NCBI RefSeq assembly: GCF_024347295.1
Contig: NZ_AP025459.1
Location: 806,001 to 870,000 of the forward strand
From: Vibrio artabrorum
GTDB lineage: Bacteria > Pseudomonadota > Gammaproteobacteria > Enterobacterales > Vibrionaceae
Length of the DNA: 64,000 nt
Direction of reading: 5' to 3'
In this document: in pieces, positions 1 to 9,905 of the stretch
How positions within the stretch are numbered: the first letter of the stretch is position 1
How the letters are laid out: each line of letters starts with the position of its first letter
Program-made: the position numbers and the translations under genes
Notes under the pieces: model-generated
Seen by the model: only the letters and a program-made list of their open reading frames with translations
Told to the model about the DNA's origin: nothing
Database searches by the model: none

Positions 1-116
1 TACCCAGTTGTTGCTGTGATGGTAATCACGTAAATCATTTATGGTAATAAATCATAAAAGCGATGTTAAAAATATGAATTCTTAAGGTGTTTCATTATTC
101 GTTACAATTAACACAT

Positions 117-147
117 AGGTTTTAACTAGTTGAAAAATGTAAAACCT
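117..147. promoter_or_regulatory. Inverted repeat in the uxuA leader
   Basis: An 8-bp inverted repeat, AGGTTTTA at 117-124 and TAAAACCT at 140-147, lies about 40 bases before the uxuA start. It could be an operator for a hexuronate regulator or a leader hairpin. The assignment is only positional. Bases 1-116 hold nothing else that I can support. Confidence 0.3.
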
Positions 148-185
148 CAGTTTACTAATTAAACGTGATATTAAGGATGTAGCAT

Positions 186-1262
186 ATGAAAATGAATTTT
201 CGCTGGTACGGTGAAGGCAATGATGAAATAAGTTTAGACAAAGTAAAACAAATCCCAGGTGTCGAAGGCATTGTTTGGTCATTACATGATATGGCGGCTG
301 GGGAGTTGTGGCCCGAAGAGAAGGTGAAGCAAGCCATTAACTATATCCAGCAGCATGGTTTTAATGCCGATGTGGTTGAAAGTGTTAACATTCACGAAGA
401 CATAAAGCTAGGCTTAGGATCACGAGACCAATACATTGAAAAATATAAAGAAACATTACGGTTACTTGGTAAATATGGAGTAAAAGTTGTTTGTTATAAC
501 TTTATGCCTGTTTTCGATTGGACACGAAGTGATTTATATAAAGACCTACCTGATGGTTCAAATGCGTTATTTTTTGAAAAAAGCAAGATATCTAAAATAG
601 ACCCGATTGAACTTATCGAAGATATGGCTAAAAATACTGATGTCACCATGCCTGGTTGGGAGCCGGAACGACTATCTCATTTACGAGAAACTTTCAAAAA
701 ATATGAAGGGTTTACCGCGGAAGATTTATGGTCAAATCTGAAACACTTTTTACAAGAAATAATCCCTGTTGCTGAAGAGTCAGGGATAAAAATGGCTATT
801 CACCCTGACGATCCTGCATTTCCAATCTTTGGCTTACCTAGAATTATTACCAACAAGGAAAATATTGGCCGATTCCTAAAGTTGGTCGATAATCCACATA
901 ACGGTCTGACAATTTGTACGGGCTCACTTGGCTCTATTGCTAATGACTTAGTTGATATTATTGATAGTTTCCATGATCGTATTCACTTTATGCACATTAG
1001 AAATGTCAAACGCTTCGACAACGGGGACTTCATTGAAAGTTCACACCGTACTTGTGATGGATCTGTTGATATCACAGGTGTCGTTCGAGTACTGCATAAA
1101 CATAACTATGAAGGCTATGTAAGACCGGATCATGGTCGTCATATTTGGGGTGAGGAACAATGGTCTCGTCCGGGATATGGTTTATATGACCGAGCACTCG
1201 GCATCATGTACATCCATGGCACTTGGGACTCGTTAGAGCAATTAAAAGGTGAAAAGGCATGA
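186..1262 (+). CDS. uxuA: Mannonate dehydratase UxuA
   Basis: Dehydrates D-mannonate to 2-keto-3-deoxy-D-gluconate in the cytoplasm, the last step of glucuronate catabolism before KDG phosphorylation. The 358-residue protein has the UxuA-type N-terminus (MNFRWYG, then PGVEGIVWSLHD) and the TIM-barrel signatures CYNFMPVFDWTR near residue 104 and AIHPDDPAFPIFGLPRI near residue 205, where metal-binding residues cluster in the family. It is slightly shorter than the E. coli enzyme, as many UxuA proteins are. The start has an AAGGATG-type ribosome site. The stop overlaps the uxuB start as ATGA, which indicates translational coupling. Confidence 0.95.
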   Translation: MKMNFRWYGEGNDEISLDKVKQIPGVEGIVWSLHDMAAGELWPEEKVKQAINYIQQHGFNADVVESVNIHEDIKLGLGSRDQYIEKYKETLRLLGKYGVKVVCYNFMPVFDWTRSDLYKDLPDGSNALFFEKSKISKIDPIELIEDMAKNTDVTMPGWEPERLSHLRETFKKYEGFTAEDLWSNLKHFLQEIIPVAEESGIKMAIHPDDPAFPIFGLPRIITNKENIGRFLKLVDNPHNGLTICTGSLGSIANDLVDIIDSFHDRIHFMHIRNVKRFDNGDFIESSHRTCDGSVDITGVVRVLHKHNYEGYVRPDHGRHIWGEEQWSRPGYGLYDRALGIMYIHGTWDSLEQLKGEKA

Positions 1263-2785
1263 ATACAATTCGTAATTTCGCAGCGTTAACTTCTCATGCT
1301 GAACAAAACGATATTCAATTACAGTTACCCAAATACGATCGCAGCAAATTAGAAACCAAAATTGTTCACTTTGGTTTCGGGGCTTTTCATCGCGCTCACC
1401 AAGCGTTAATTCTGGATGAATTACTTAATCGTCAGGGTTCATCACAGTCACTTTGGGGCATTTGTGAGGTTAACCTATTAGGTAATAATGAATTAATAGA
1501 ACAGCTCAGAACGCAAGATCATCTATTCAGTGTGCTAGAAAAAAGTCCTGATGGTGACACAGTTAAAGTGATTGGTAGTGTAAAAGAGTCACTAACACTC
1601 TCTCTCGATGGGTATCAAGCCATTCTAAATAAATTATGTGAGCCACAAATCTCGATTGTTTCAATGACGGTGACCGAAAAAGGCTACTGTATTGATGCAG
1701 CAACGGGGAAATTGGATCTATCGCATCCTGTAATTCAAGCTGACTTAGCGACACCAGAGCAGCCTACATCAATGCTTGGCTTTCTTGTCATTGCACTCAA
1801 GTTGCGTAAAGATTCAGGTTTAGCGCCTTTCTCCATTATGTCTTGTGACAACATTCAAGAAAATGGCCATATTACCCGTCAAGCCGTGTTGGATCTGGCC
1901 ACTGCCCAAGACCCAGTATTGGCTGTATGGATTGATGAAAATGTCACGTTCCCCAACACTATGGTTGATCGAATCGTGCCTGCTATCACACAACAAAGTC
2001 TAGATGATATTACTCATTCATTAGGTTTGAACGACTCTGTCGGTATTGCTTGTGAACCTTTTTTTCAATGGGTAATTGAAGATAACTTTGTTAATGGCAG
2101 ACCAGATTGGGATAAGACGGGTAACGATAAGATCTGCGCGCAATTTGTCGGAGATGTTCTACCTTTTGAAACCATGAAACTGCGTATGCTTAATGGTAGT
2201 CATTCCTTCTTGGCTTATCTTGGTTATTTATCTGGGTACAAGACCATTTATGAAACGATGCAAGATAGTCGATTTAAACAAGCAGCTTTAAATCTTATGT
2301 TAGATGAACAAAAACCAACGCTCAGTGTTCCTGCAAGTTTTGACTTGCAAGGTTATGCTCTATCATTGGTTAATCGATATTCTAATCATAAAATTGAGCA
2401 TAAAACTTGGCAAATCGCTATGGATGGTAGCCAAAAACTGCCTCAGCGCGCACTAAAGTCCATAGAAGAACTTATTCAAAATAATAAGAATTACCGCTAC
2501 TTGGCATTACTAGTTGCGGGATGGATCCGTTATGTCCGTGGTGAAGATGAAGATAATCAACCTATTGATGTTCAAGATCCTTTAGCCAAAGAACTCAAAG
2601 CACTTGCAACTGAGCATTCATCTTTAACGGGCTTGGATCTAGTGAATAGATATCTTAATGTTAGTCAAATCTTTTCTCAGAGCTTAACTAACAACAAAGC
2701 CTTTCAAATTGAGGTGTCTTCTTTCTACCAAGCTTTGTGTGAGAAAGGTGCGAAAAAGACCGTTCATGACTTAGTCAATCTTTAA
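1259..2785 (+). CDS. uxuB: Fructuronate reductase (mannitol dehydrogenase family)
   Basis: NAD-dependent oxidoreductase expected to interconvert D-fructuronate and D-mannonate. The 508 residues show a Rossmann N-terminal half beginning near [15 protein letters not shown] (residues 35-50) and the family active-site helix [14 protein letters not shown] type motif near residue 305 ([14 protein letters not shown]), whose Lys, Asn and His are catalytic in mannitol dehydrogenases. The gene overlaps uxuA by four bases and is followed 34 bases later by uxaC, so the three genes give a complete glucuronate to KDG path. A mannitol or altronate dehydrogenase of the same family is the alternative, but the neighbours favour UxuB. 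Confidence 0.92.
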   Translation: MNTIRNFAALTSHAEQNDIQLQLPKYDRSKLETKIVHFGFGAFHRAHQALILDELLNRQGSSQSLWGICEVNLLGNNELIEQLRTQDHLFSVLEKSPDGDTVKVIGSVKESLTLSLDGYQAILNKLCEPQISIVSMTVTEKGYCIDAATGKLDLSHPVIQADLATPEQPTSMLGFLVIALKLRKDSGLAPFSIMSCDNIQENGHITRQAVLDLATAQDPVLAVWIDENVTFPNTMVDRIVPAITQQSLDDITHSLGLNDSVGIACEPFFQWVIEDNFVNGRPDWDKTGNDKICAQFVGDVLPFETMKLRMLNGSHSFLAYLGYLSGYKTIYETMQDSRFKQAALNLMLDEQKPTLSVPASFDLQGYALSLVNRYSNHKIEHKTWQIAMDGSQKLPQRALKSIEELIQNNKNYRYLALLVAGWIRYVRGEDEDNQPIDVQDPLAKELKALATEHSSLTGLDLVNRYLNVSQIFSQSLTNNKAFQIEVSSFYQALCEKGAKKTVHDLVNL

Positions 2786-2819
2786 ACTAATACTCAACAA
2801 TATAAATAAAGAGAAAGCT

Positions 2820-4232
2820 ATGGCCTCTTTTTTAACAGAAAATTTTTTATTGAGTAATGATACCGCTCAACAGCTTTATCATGAATACGCCGCTCTACAG
2901 CCTATTTATGATTACCATTGTCATTTAGACCCTAAGGAAATTGCTGAAAATCGTCGCTTTGACAATATCAGTCAAATTTGGCTTGAAGGTGATCACTATA
3001 AATGGCGAGCGATGCGCTGTGCTGGAATTGAAGAAGAACTTATCACAGGGCAAGGTTCTGACTATGACAAGTTCATAGCTTGGGCACATACTGTTCCTAA
3101 AACGTTAGGGAACCCGCTGTTTCATTGGACACATTTAGAACTCAGAAATCCGTTTGGCATCAAAGATATGCTATTAACGCCAGAAACTGCTGATAATCTC
3201 TGGCACCACTGTAATGAATTACTTGCAACTCCCGAGTTTTCTGCACGAGGGATAATGCATGCAATGAATGTCAAAATGGTTGGTACAACAGATAATCCCA
3301 TCGATTCTCTGGAACACCATCGAGTTATAGCAAGCGATCCGTCAATGACATGTAAAGTGTTACCAAGTTGGCGTCCTGATCAAGCCTTTAAAATCGAATT
3401 AAATGGCTTCAGCCAATATTTGAAACAATTAGGTGATGTAACAGGTATTAAAATCACCCGCTTTACTGAGTTGCTTCAGGCATTAGATATACGTTTACTC
3501 CATTTCAGAGCACATGGCTGTCGCGCTGCCGATCATGGCATAGAAACGATGCGTTTTGCTGACATTCCTACAGAGTCGACATTAGATACTATTCTTTCGC
3601 GTCGTTTAAACAATGAGTCGCTAACCGAAACAGAACATGCTCAATTTTCAACTGCAGTCCAAGTATGGTTAGGTAAGCGCTATGCTCACCTCGGTTGGGT
3701 AATGCAACTCCATCTAGGAGCTCAGCGGGACAATAATACCCGTATGTTAAATCTAGTCGGTAACAATAGTGGCTTCGATTCTATTGGTGATCAAAACTAC
3801 GCTTGGGAACTGGCTCACTTACTTGACGAGATGGATAAAACCGATGAGCTCCCTCGCACGATTTTGTATTGCTTAAACCCACGAGATAACGAAATGTTGG
3901 CAACCATGATTGGTAACTTCCAAGGTGGAGGCATTGCCGGGAAAGTTCAATTTGGTTCAGGTTGGTGGTTTAACGATCAAAAAGATGGCATGCGCCGCCA
4001 AATGGAGCAGTTATCACAATTAGGCTTAATCAGCCAATTTGTTGGAATGCTGACCGATTCCCGTAGTTTTTTATCGTATACTCGTCATGAGTATTTCCGC
4101 CGAATACTTTGCAACATGATTGGCCAATGGGCTGAACATGGTGAAGTCCCGAATGATATTAGCTTACTTGGAGAAATGGTGAAGGATATTTGCTTTACTA
4201 ATGCGCAACGCTATTTCGAGCAAAGAGACTAA
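2820..4232 (+). CDS. uxaC: Glucuronate isomerase UxaC
   Basis: Isomerises D-glucuronate to D-fructuronate (and galacturonate to tagaturonate), the entry step of the pathway. The 470-residue length equals that of E. coli UxaC. The amidohydrolase-fold N-terminus contains the metal-binding motif [13 protein letters not shown] (residues 28-40) and a C-terminal [22 protein letters not shown] block (about 405-425) with the conserved TDSRSF-x-S-x-x-RHE signature. The start is preceded by AAAGAGAAAGCT. Last gene of the uxuA-uxuB-uxaC unit; its substrate is probably released by the GH67 enzyme encoded downstream. Confidence 0.96.
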   Translation: MASFLTENFLLSNDTAQQLYHEYAALQPIYDYHCHLDPKEIAENRRFDNISQIWLEGDHYKWRAMRCAGIEEELITGQGSDYDKFIAWAHTVPKTLGNPLFHWTHLELRNPFGIKDMLLTPETADNLWHHCNELLATPEFSARGIMHAMNVKMVGTTDNPIDSLEHHRVIASDPSMTCKVLPSWRPDQAFKIELNGFSQYLKQLGDVTGIKITRFTELLQALDIRLLHFRAHGCRAADHGIETMRFADIPTESTLDTILSRRLNNESLTETEHAQFSTAVQVWLGKRYAHLGWVMQLHLGAQRDNNTRMLNLVGNNSGFDSIGDQNYAWELAHLLDEMDKTDELPRTILYCLNPRDNEMLATMIGNFQGGGIAGKVQFGSGWWFNDQKDGMRRQMEQLSQLGLISQFVGMLTDSRSFLSYTRHEYFRRILCNMIGQWAEHGEVPNDISLLGEMVKDICFTNAQRYFEQRD

Positions 4233-4254
4233 TTGTCTCCCTTTTCTATAAACA

Positions 4255-4287
4255 TGAAAGCTACCGATAACGTATTGGTAGCTTTCA
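4255..4287 (+). terminator. Hairpin after uxaC
   Basis: Perfect 11-bp stem, TGAAAGCTACC at 4255-4265 with GGTAGCTTTCA at 4277-4287, 23 bases after the uxaC stop; the loop can pair further. There is no long T run, so it may act as a Rho-assisted end or a 3' stabiliser instead of a classical intrinsic terminator. Confidence 0.6.
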
Positions 4288-4452
4288 GTGCACAGTCAGT
4301 AAAAATTATAGCTAACTCATTGTTACTCCAATTTTTATGTTGATGGTGCCGTTACGGAAATTTGACCATCATCTAGGAGGCTAATGATTCCACGTAGTTC
4401 TGAGTTCTTGACGTTACCTGCATGTGAGTGATTGTATCATAGGAGCTTAAAA

Positions 4453-4484
4453 TCATTTCCCCTACTAAAAAAGTAGGGGAATGA
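4453..4484 (-). terminator. Terminator of the GH43 operon
   Basis: Stem CCCCTACT with AGTAGGGG, extended by pairing of TCATT-type flanks, immediately after the GH43 stop on the minus strand; the minus-strand transcript continues with a short TTTT run. It closes the GH67-SGNH-xylA-GH43 unit. Confidence 0.75.
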
Positions 4485-4486
4485 GA

Positions 4487-5533
4487 TTAATTAAAATAAG
4501 GTTGAATGGTTTCAATACTTCCATCTTCTCGATGAGTTAATTCAGCCATTTTCATACTTCTTAGATGAGTCTGACCACAAGATAAGCTGCTGTCGTGATA
4601 GAACAGATAATATTTACCGTTAAACTGCGCAATAGAGTGGTGAGTTGTCCAGCCTAAGACTGGCTCCAATATAATACCTTGATACGTAAAGGGACCATAA
4701 GGTGAATCGCTGGTGGCATAGACTATTTTATGAGTATCGCCGGTAGAATATGAGAAGTAATAAGTACCGTTATACTTATGTATCCAAGGCCCTTCAAAGT
4801 AACGGCGATCTAGATCACCGGCTTTAAGCAATTGACCATTTTCATCGAGAATTTCAATATCATGCACTTCTTCAGCTAATTCCGTCATAGAGTCGGCTAG
4901 TTTAGCTACTTTAGGCTTTAGGGCGGGTTCATCGTCTGAAGGGTAGGATTCTTCTCTCCATTGACCTTGAGTCCAGTGTTGTAATTGTCCCCCCCAAATG
5001 CCCCCAAAATAAAGATAATATTGATTGTCATCATCTTGAAAAACGGCAGGGTCAATACTGAAAGTACCTTCTATATGAGTGTCCATTGGTGTGAAAGGGC
5101 CTTGTGGTCGATCACTGATAGCAACACCAATATGAAAGATACCTTGATAGTTTTTAGCTGGGAAAAAAAGGTAATACTTACCGTCCTTTTCTGCAGCATC
5201 AGGGGCCCACATTTGTTTTTCAGCCCATTTAACGTCTGTAACATCAAGCGCAACGCCATGGTCTGTCACGATTGAATATGGCTGTTCTAATGAAAATACA
5301 TGATAATCCCGCATCGCAAAATGAGAGCCATCATCGTCAAGCGGCTCAGCAGTTTCGATGTCGTGTGATGGATAAATATAAATTTTACCATCAAATACGT
5401 GTGCAGATGGATCTGCTGTATACATATGAGTAACGAGTGGCGAAGAGATTGGTTTTAATGAAGCGGCTCGTTCAACATCTTGTTGATTGACCGCTTCAGC
5501 GTCACTGAGTACAGGGAAGTTCAAATGCGTCAT
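4487..5533 (-). CDS. Glycoside hydrolase family 43 (xylosidase/arabinofuranosidase)
   Basis: Five-bladed propeller glycosidase of family GH43, expected to remove terminal xylose or arabinose from short xylo-oligosaccharides. In the 348-residue form starting at 5533 the three family carboxylates are visible: catalytic base Asp41 in YTADPSAHVF, pKa-modulating Asp161 in SIDPAVF and acid Glu247 in RYFEGPWIHK. The upstream ATG at 5548 is less likely because AAGGA lies seven bases before the ATG at 5533. No signal peptide, so the enzyme is cytoplasmic. Last gene of the operon with xylA, 73 bases downstream of it. GH43 specificity cannot be read reliably from sequence alone. Confidence 0.9.
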   Translation of the reverse strand: MTHLNFPVLSDAEAVNQQDVERAASLKPISSPLVTHMYTADPSAHVFDGKIYIYPSHDIETAEPLDDDGSHFAMRDYHVFSLEQPYSIVTDHGVALDVTDVKWAEKQMWAPDAAEKDGKYYLFFPAKNYQGIFHIGVAISDRPQGPFTPMDTHIEGTFSIDPAVFQDDDNQYYLYFGGIWGGQLQHWTQGQWREESYPSDDEPALKPKVAKLADSMTELAEEVHDIEILDENGQLLKAGDLDRRYFEGPWIHKYNGTYYFSYSTGDTHKIVYATSDSPYGPFTYQGIILEPVLGWTTHHSIAQFNGKYYLFYHDSSLSCGQTHLRSMKMAELTHREDGSIETIQPYFN

Positions 5534-5606
5534 GCCTGATTCCTTCATCGAAAAATCTAATAAATAAAAACTACTCTGAAAATGAGAGCAGCTTTGACCG
5601 TAAGTT

Positions 5607-6926
5607 CTATTTGTAGATAAAGCTGTTTACAATGTTCTCCAAATACTCTTGTTTTCCTGATTGTTTGACAGGTTGAATATTGTTATCCATTGCAAACTTG
5701 GCCAGATCTCTTAATGACATTTCACCACTTAAGATTTTCTTACCTATGTCTTCATTCCAGCCGGCGTAACGCTGAGCAATGTTCTTAGATAATTGGTCAT
5801 TTTCAATCATTTTAGCGGCTCGTTCTAGTGATAATGCCATAGTATCCATTCCACCAATGTGGCCGTGGAATAGGTCTTCAGCATCAATAGATGGGCGACG
5901 AACGCGTGAATCGAAGTTAAAGCCACCTGTCGTAAAGCCACCTGCTTTTAAGATTTCATACATAACGAGCGTGTTTTCTTCAACGCTATTCGGGAACTGG
6001 TCTGTATCCCAACCCAGTTGAGGATCACCACGGTTTGCGTCGATAGATCCAAGCAAGCCGAGAGATGCCGCGGTAGCGACTTCATGTTGGAAGCTATGTC
6101 CAGCAAGGGTTGCATGGTTAGCTTCAATGTTTACTTTAACTTCTTGCTCTAGACCGAAGTCTTTTAAGAAACCATAAACCGTAGCGGTATCGTAATCATA
6201 CTGATGCTTGGTGGGCTCTTGTGGTTTCGGTTCAATTAAGATCGTACCTCTAAAACCAATTTTATGTTTGTGCTCAACCACCATTTTCATCAAGCGGCCT
6301 AATTGCTCACGCTCTTGACGAAGGTCAGTATTGAGTAGAGTTTCGTAACCTTCACGACCTCCCCATAAAACGTAGTTTTCACCACCTAGACGTTGTGTTG
6401 CACTCATAGCATTGAAGATTTGTGTCGCCGCGTAAGCGAAAACTTTAGGATCTGGATTTGTGCCAGCACCTGCCATATAACGAGGGTTAGAGAATGCGTT
6501 AGCCGTACCCCAAAGCAGTTTTAAGCCGGTTTCAGATTGTTTTTGTTCCAGTATATCGACCATTTCAGCGAAGTTATTAACGTATTCCTTTATAGAGTTG
6601 CCTTCAGGAGCCACATCAATGTCGTGGAAACAGTAATAAGGGACGTTTAATTTTCTGAAGAATTCGAAAGCAGCATCGGCTTTCATTTTTGCCATTTCCA
6701 TTGCGTCACCTGTTTGGTGCCATGGGCGGTCGAAGGCAGGATTACCAAAGATATCGTGTCCTTGCCAGCAGAAGTTGTGCCAGTAACAAGCAGCAAATCG
6801 CAAATGGTCTTTCATTGACTTACCAAGAATGAGTTTATCTGCGTCATAATGGCGGAATGCAAGAGGCGTCGTTGATTCGCTACCTTCAAATTTTATGGGA
6901 GCTATATTTTTAAAAAATTTACTCAT
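5607..6926 (-). CDS. xylA: Xylose isomerase XylA
   Basis: Converts D-xylose to D-xylulose in the cytoplasm. The 439-residue protein has the catalytic pair His101 and Asp104 in [12 protein letters not shown] and the metal-binding blocks [20 protein letters not shown] (near 225-244) and [13 protein letters not shown] (near 262-274), all at the usual positions for the long class II enzyme. AAAAGG precedes the start. It lies between the SGNH hydrolase and GH43 genes, separate from xylB, which is about 8 kb away next to xylR. Placing the isomerase with glycosidases suggests induction with oligosaccharide degradation. Confidence 0.98.
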   Translation of the reverse strand: MSKFFKNIAPIKFEGSESTTPLAFRHYDADKLILGKSMKDHLRFAACYWHNFCWQGHDIFGNPAFDRPWHQTGDAMEMAKMKADAAFEFFRKLNVPYYCFHDIDVAPEGNSIKEYVNNFAEMVDILEQKQSETGLKLLWGTANAFSNPRYMAGAGTNPDPKVFAYAATQIFNAMSATQRLGGENYVLWGGREGYETLLNTDLRQEREQLGRLMKMVVEHKHKIGFRGTILIEPKPQEPTKHQYDYDTATVYGFLKDFGLEQEVKVNIEANHATLAGHSFQHEVATAASLGLLGSIDANRGDPQLGWDTDQFPNSVEENTLVMYEILKAGGFTTGGFNFDSRVRRPSIDAEDLFHGHIGGMDTMALSLERAAKMIENDQLSKNIAQRYAGWNEDIGKKILSGEMSLRDLAKFAMDNNIQPVKQSGKQEYLENIVNSFIYK

Positions 6927-6947
6927 GGGAATGACCTTTTACTAATA

Positions 6948-6973
6948 AGTAAGTAATTAATTACATTCTTACT
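6948..6973. promoter_or_regulatory. AT-rich palindrome before xylA
   Basis: A perfect 12-bp palindrome, GTAATTAATTAC at 6953-6964, sits within a wider imperfect dyad (AGTAAG at 6948 and CTTACT at 6968) just upstream of the xylA ribosome site. It may be an operator for an internal promoter. It is AT-rich, so chance is a real alternative. Confidence 0.25.
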
Positions 6974-7038
6974 ATCTATTACTTTGGGGGGAGGGCACAA
7001 TTATGAATTTTTTTTATTTAATTCTGATATTTCTTTTG

Positions 7039-7680
7039 TTAGGTATTGCTTGTTATCAAATTATTAATAATTTCTGCAATCATGGAGCCTGCAATTTGAT
7101 AGCCATCATAATTTAAATGCAATCCATCCGGCATTAAATCCTTATTTATAGAACCATCTGGCATAATAAAAATGTCACCAAAATATTCATAATGGTATTG
7201 TAATTTTGACGAATATTTAGATAACAGATGATTTACTTCTTCAATTCTGCTTTGGTAGTCATTAATATAATCATCAGGGGCTCTAGGATACAAACCAATG
7301 ACAACAATATGTGCTGTATTTTTTTGTTTGATTTGAGTAATCAGGTCCAAAATTCCGGTCACAATAGAACGATTGGAAGGATTGTGAGGGAGGTTATTTG
7401 TGCCAATTTGCAGTATGATTACTTGAGGTTCGAAATGATCCAATTCACCATTTTCAACTCGCCACATAACATGTTCTATGTGATCACCACCTATACCTAA
7501 ATTTAATGGGTGATACTTAGAAAAGTATTTGTCCCAAAGATCAGGGACTTCTTCCCAGCGACGAGTTAAGGAATCGCCAAGAAAAACTACATCGATGATA
7601 TTTTTGTCAGGAATGGACAGGAAACTTTGGTGTTTAGCTAGAAAAGTGTCATCTTTCTTGATTTGTGGTTTGATTTTCAT
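7039..7680 (-). CDS. SGNH/GDSL-family hydrolase, putative intracellular carbohydrate esterase
   Basis: Small serine hydrolase of the SGNH superfamily, 213 residues. Block I is VVFLGDSLTRRW with nucleophile Ser37, block II is NLGIGGD with oxyanion Gly64/65, block III is IGTNN with Asn95, and block V is PDGLHLN with Asp185 and His188. The arrangement resembles the PAF-acetylhydrolase-beta-like branch. There is no signal peptide. Its place between alpha-glucuronidase and xylose isomerase suggests deacetylation of imported acetylated xylo-oligosaccharides; that substrate is an inference. Downstream of GH67 across a strong intercistronic hairpin and 112 bases upstream of xylA. Confidence 0.85.
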   Translation of the reverse strand: MKIKPQIKKDDTFLAKHQSFLSIPDKNIIDVVFLGDSLTRRWEEVPDLWDKYFSKYHPLNLGIGGDHIEHVMWRVENGELDHFEPQVIILQIGTNNLPHNPSNRSIVTGILDLITQIKQKNTAHIVVIGLYPRAPDDYINDYQSRIEEVNHLLSKYSSKLQYHYEYFGDIFIMPDGSINKDLMPDGLHLNYDGYQIAGSMIAEIINNLITSNT

Positions 7681-7701
7681 AACAACTCTTAGGGATAGGA
7701 G

Positions 7702-7737
7702 CTGTTGACCTAATGTATTGGTACATTAGGTCAGCAG
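7702..7737 (-). other. Strong intercistronic hairpin between GH67 and the SGNH hydrolase genes
   Basis: A 16-bp stem with a single G-U-type mismatch, left arm 7702-7717 (CTGTTGACCTAATGTA) and right arm 7722-7737, with a 4-base loop. It occupies the gap between the GH67 stop at 7747 and the SGNH start at 7680. No T run follows on the minus strand, so it looks like a processing, stability or attenuation element inside the operon and not a full terminator. Confidence 0.7.
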
Positions 7738-7746
7738 TTTGAAGTG

Positions 7747-9786
7747 TTAATAAATTGTTCGTTTTTGATTATCATTAATACCGGACTTTCTTAAAAAATA
7801 AGTATTAATAATATCCCGCCATTGCTGAGCACTTTCAAGTTGCTGTATTAATTTTTCACGAACTTGACCAAAGTCTTCTTTGCTTAGTAAATCTTCAATC
7901 TGATCCCAACAGTTTAAATAGCCTTCAACTATCTCAACACCCTCAAAGTGACTGTCGTAAATGTGTTGAATAATGGTTTTTCCCGAATGCAACTGATGTG
8001 TGTAGGGTAGGTGATGGAAAAACAACACCAATTCATCAGGACAAGTTGCTAGATTTTCGAATTTCGCCTGATTTTTAGGATGGTATTGAGTAACATAAGC
8101 CGTACCATCTAAAGTACGGTTTACACCTATCCCCTGACAATCAGCAAAATGGTAAGTTCCCCAACGGTCATATTCGTAGCCATCGACATTAGGACCATAG
8201 TGATGACTAGGGTTTACCATCCAACCAACACCAAGTGGGGCGGTATAACTTTCATAAGCTAGCCAAGACGTATTTAGGATATGGCAGATATTATCATTAA
8301 CTTCTTGGTTGTTGCCAAAGGTAAGGGTTGTCCATTCTTGAGCAATAGATTCAGGTGAAATTTGATTGTCCCACGCAAGGCGACCATAGCTGTAGAAATT
8401 TGCTTGAGCTAGTTTGTGACCACACCAATTAGTATTGTCACCGATATTTGAAACAGCTGCGATCCCGCTAAATTTATTTTGATTCAATTCGCCATCAATA
8501 AACCGACGAATAGTGCTGCCTTGCCCCATTAAATGAGTATCAAAATTTAAAATATCCTGCCATTGATGGGCGAGATAACAAATATGAATTTGTTGACCGG
8601 TATACTCTTGAGCTATTTGAACTTCCATTATGCAGTTAGTATTTGGCATTGCGCCCAATAAAGGAGAGATAGCTTCTCTTACTTGGAAGTCCATTGGACC
8701 ACTTTTTATTTGTAAAACTACATTGTCATTAAATTGACCATCAAGTGCGATAAAGTGATCATAAGCTGCGCGAGCACGATCCGTTTTTCTATCACGCCAA
8801 TCTTGTTGACAGTTATAAACGAAGCAACGCCATATTACAGTTCCACAAAAAGGCTCAATAGCATCTGCGAGCATGTTGGCACCATCAGCATGGCTGCGAC
8901 CATAGCTAAAGGGACCTGGTCGTCCTTCAGAGTCTGCTTTGACAACAAATCCGCCTAGTGCTGGAATATGTTGATATATAATTTCTGTTTGTTTTTTCCA
9001 CCAGTTTTTAACTTGCTCATTGAGAGGATCACAGGTATCTAATTGAGATAAGGTCATTGGACTAGAAAAATTAATGGAGAGGTACATCTTAATTGCAAAT
9101 CGCTCAAAAATATCAGCAAGTTTTTTGAGCTTTGGTAAATATTCAGGTGTGATGAGCCTTGATTCGAGAGCATGAACATTTACATTGTTAATCGATACCG
9201 CATTGAGACCTACGGAAGCCAACAAGCGAGCATATTCTTCAATACGGTCTAAATCAGTGGTGACGTCATAATTTTCAAAAAAGATCGAATCTCCAGCATA
9301 GCCACGTTCAACACTCCCCATGAAATCATCTTTATTCATGTTATCCCAATGGTTGATCATGCGAATTTGGCTTGAGGGGGATGATGAATAATCATTGATA
9401 CTTTGGTTTAAGGATAAGCGACTAAGTAACTGGTAAAAACCATAAAGTAGGCCTGCGCTATTGGTTGCGACGATGAAAGTTTGTTGTTCGAGAGTCTTGA
9501 TATGAAAAGCTTCATTTGAAGATAGTAGGTGGAATGGCTCCTGAAATTGAGCGGGCAGTTTATCACGTAATGCAAATACTAATTTGGCTTCAGTTGAGTA
9601 TTGTGTTTCCAGTTGGATCTCACTATTTATGTGTTGCAGTTCCCGTTGTAAGTTGTTGCCGATTAGAGAATCATCAAGTAACGAAATAATCCCATCAAAA
9701 TAGATGTTAATACGGTCTTGATCTAGATGAGTAAACCAACAAGGGTCATTATTAAAAGCTAATTTCATGTTTAATTTTCCATTCAT
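7747..9786 (-). CDS. Alpha-glucuronidase, glycoside hydrolase family 67
   Basis: Removes 4-O-methyl-glucuronic or glucuronic acid from the non-reducing end of aldouronic acids, feeding glucuronate to UxaC and xylo-oligosaccharides to GH43. The 679 residues include an N-terminal GH67 domain, a barrel with catalytic acid Glu287 in KADSEGRPGP, and the base candidates Asp366 in SGPMDFQVRE and Glu394 in VQIAQEYTG, spaced as in characterised GH67 enzymes. No signal peptide, as for cytoplasmic GH67. An internal ATG at 9768 has a better GGAAA ribosome site and may be the true start. First gene of the minus-strand operon. Confidence 0.95.
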   Translation of the reverse strand: MNGKLNMKLAFNNDPCWFTHLDQDRINIYFDGIISLLDDSLIGNNLQRELQHINSEIQLETQYSTEAKLVFALRDKLPAQFQEPFHLLSSNEAFHIKTLEQQTFIVATNSAGLLYGFYQLLSRLSLNQSINDYSSSPSSQIRMINHWDNMNKDDFMGSVERGYAGDSIFFENYDVTTDLDRIEEYARLLASVGLNAVSINNVNVHALESRLITPEYLPKLKKLADIFERFAIKMYLSINFSSPMTLSQLDTCDPLNEQVKNWWKKQTEIIYQHIPALGGFVVKADSEGRPGPFSYGRSHADGANMLADAIEPFCGTVIWRCFVYNCQQDWRDRKTDRARAAYDHFIALDGQFNDNVVLQIKSGPMDFQVREAISPLLGAMPNTNCIMEVQIAQEYTGQQIHICYLAHQWQDILNFDTHLMGQGSTIRRFIDGELNQNKFSGIAAVSNIGDNTNWCGHKLAQANFYSYGRLAWDNQISPESIAQEWTTLTFGNNQEVNDNICHILNTSWLAYESYTAPLGVGWMVNPSHHYGPNVDGYEYDRWGTYHFADCQGIGVNRTLDGTAYVTQYHPKNQAKFENLATCPDELVLFFHHLPYTHQLHSGKTIIQHIYDSHFEGVEIVEGYLNCWDQIEDLLSKEDFGQVREKLIQQLESAQQWRDIINTYFLRKSGINDNQKRTIY

Positions 9787-9851
9787 ATATATCTTTGTGG
9801 GTAAATATAAGGGAGGTGGCGGCAGAAAAATGTGATATCAATTAAATTGAA

Positions 9852-9863
9852 TAAATAACATAA
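9852..9863. promoter_or_regulatory. Possible shared xylose-island operator half
   Basis: TAAATAACATAA upstream of the GH67 gene matches TAAATAACGTAA at 14564-14575 upstream of xylB in 11 of 12 bases, and both follow AATTGA a few bases earlier. A shared XylR target is possible, but two short AT-rich matches are weak evidence. Confidence 0.25.
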
Positions 9864-9905
9864 AGTAGATATGAGATTTAGCAAATCATTAGTGCTGATC
9901 TCATA

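Noticed and set aside
1..33. Ten-codon open frame to a TAA, possibly the end of an upstream gene
   Set aside because: Ten residues (YPVVAVMVIT) are too few to recognise a family or to be sure of the frame.
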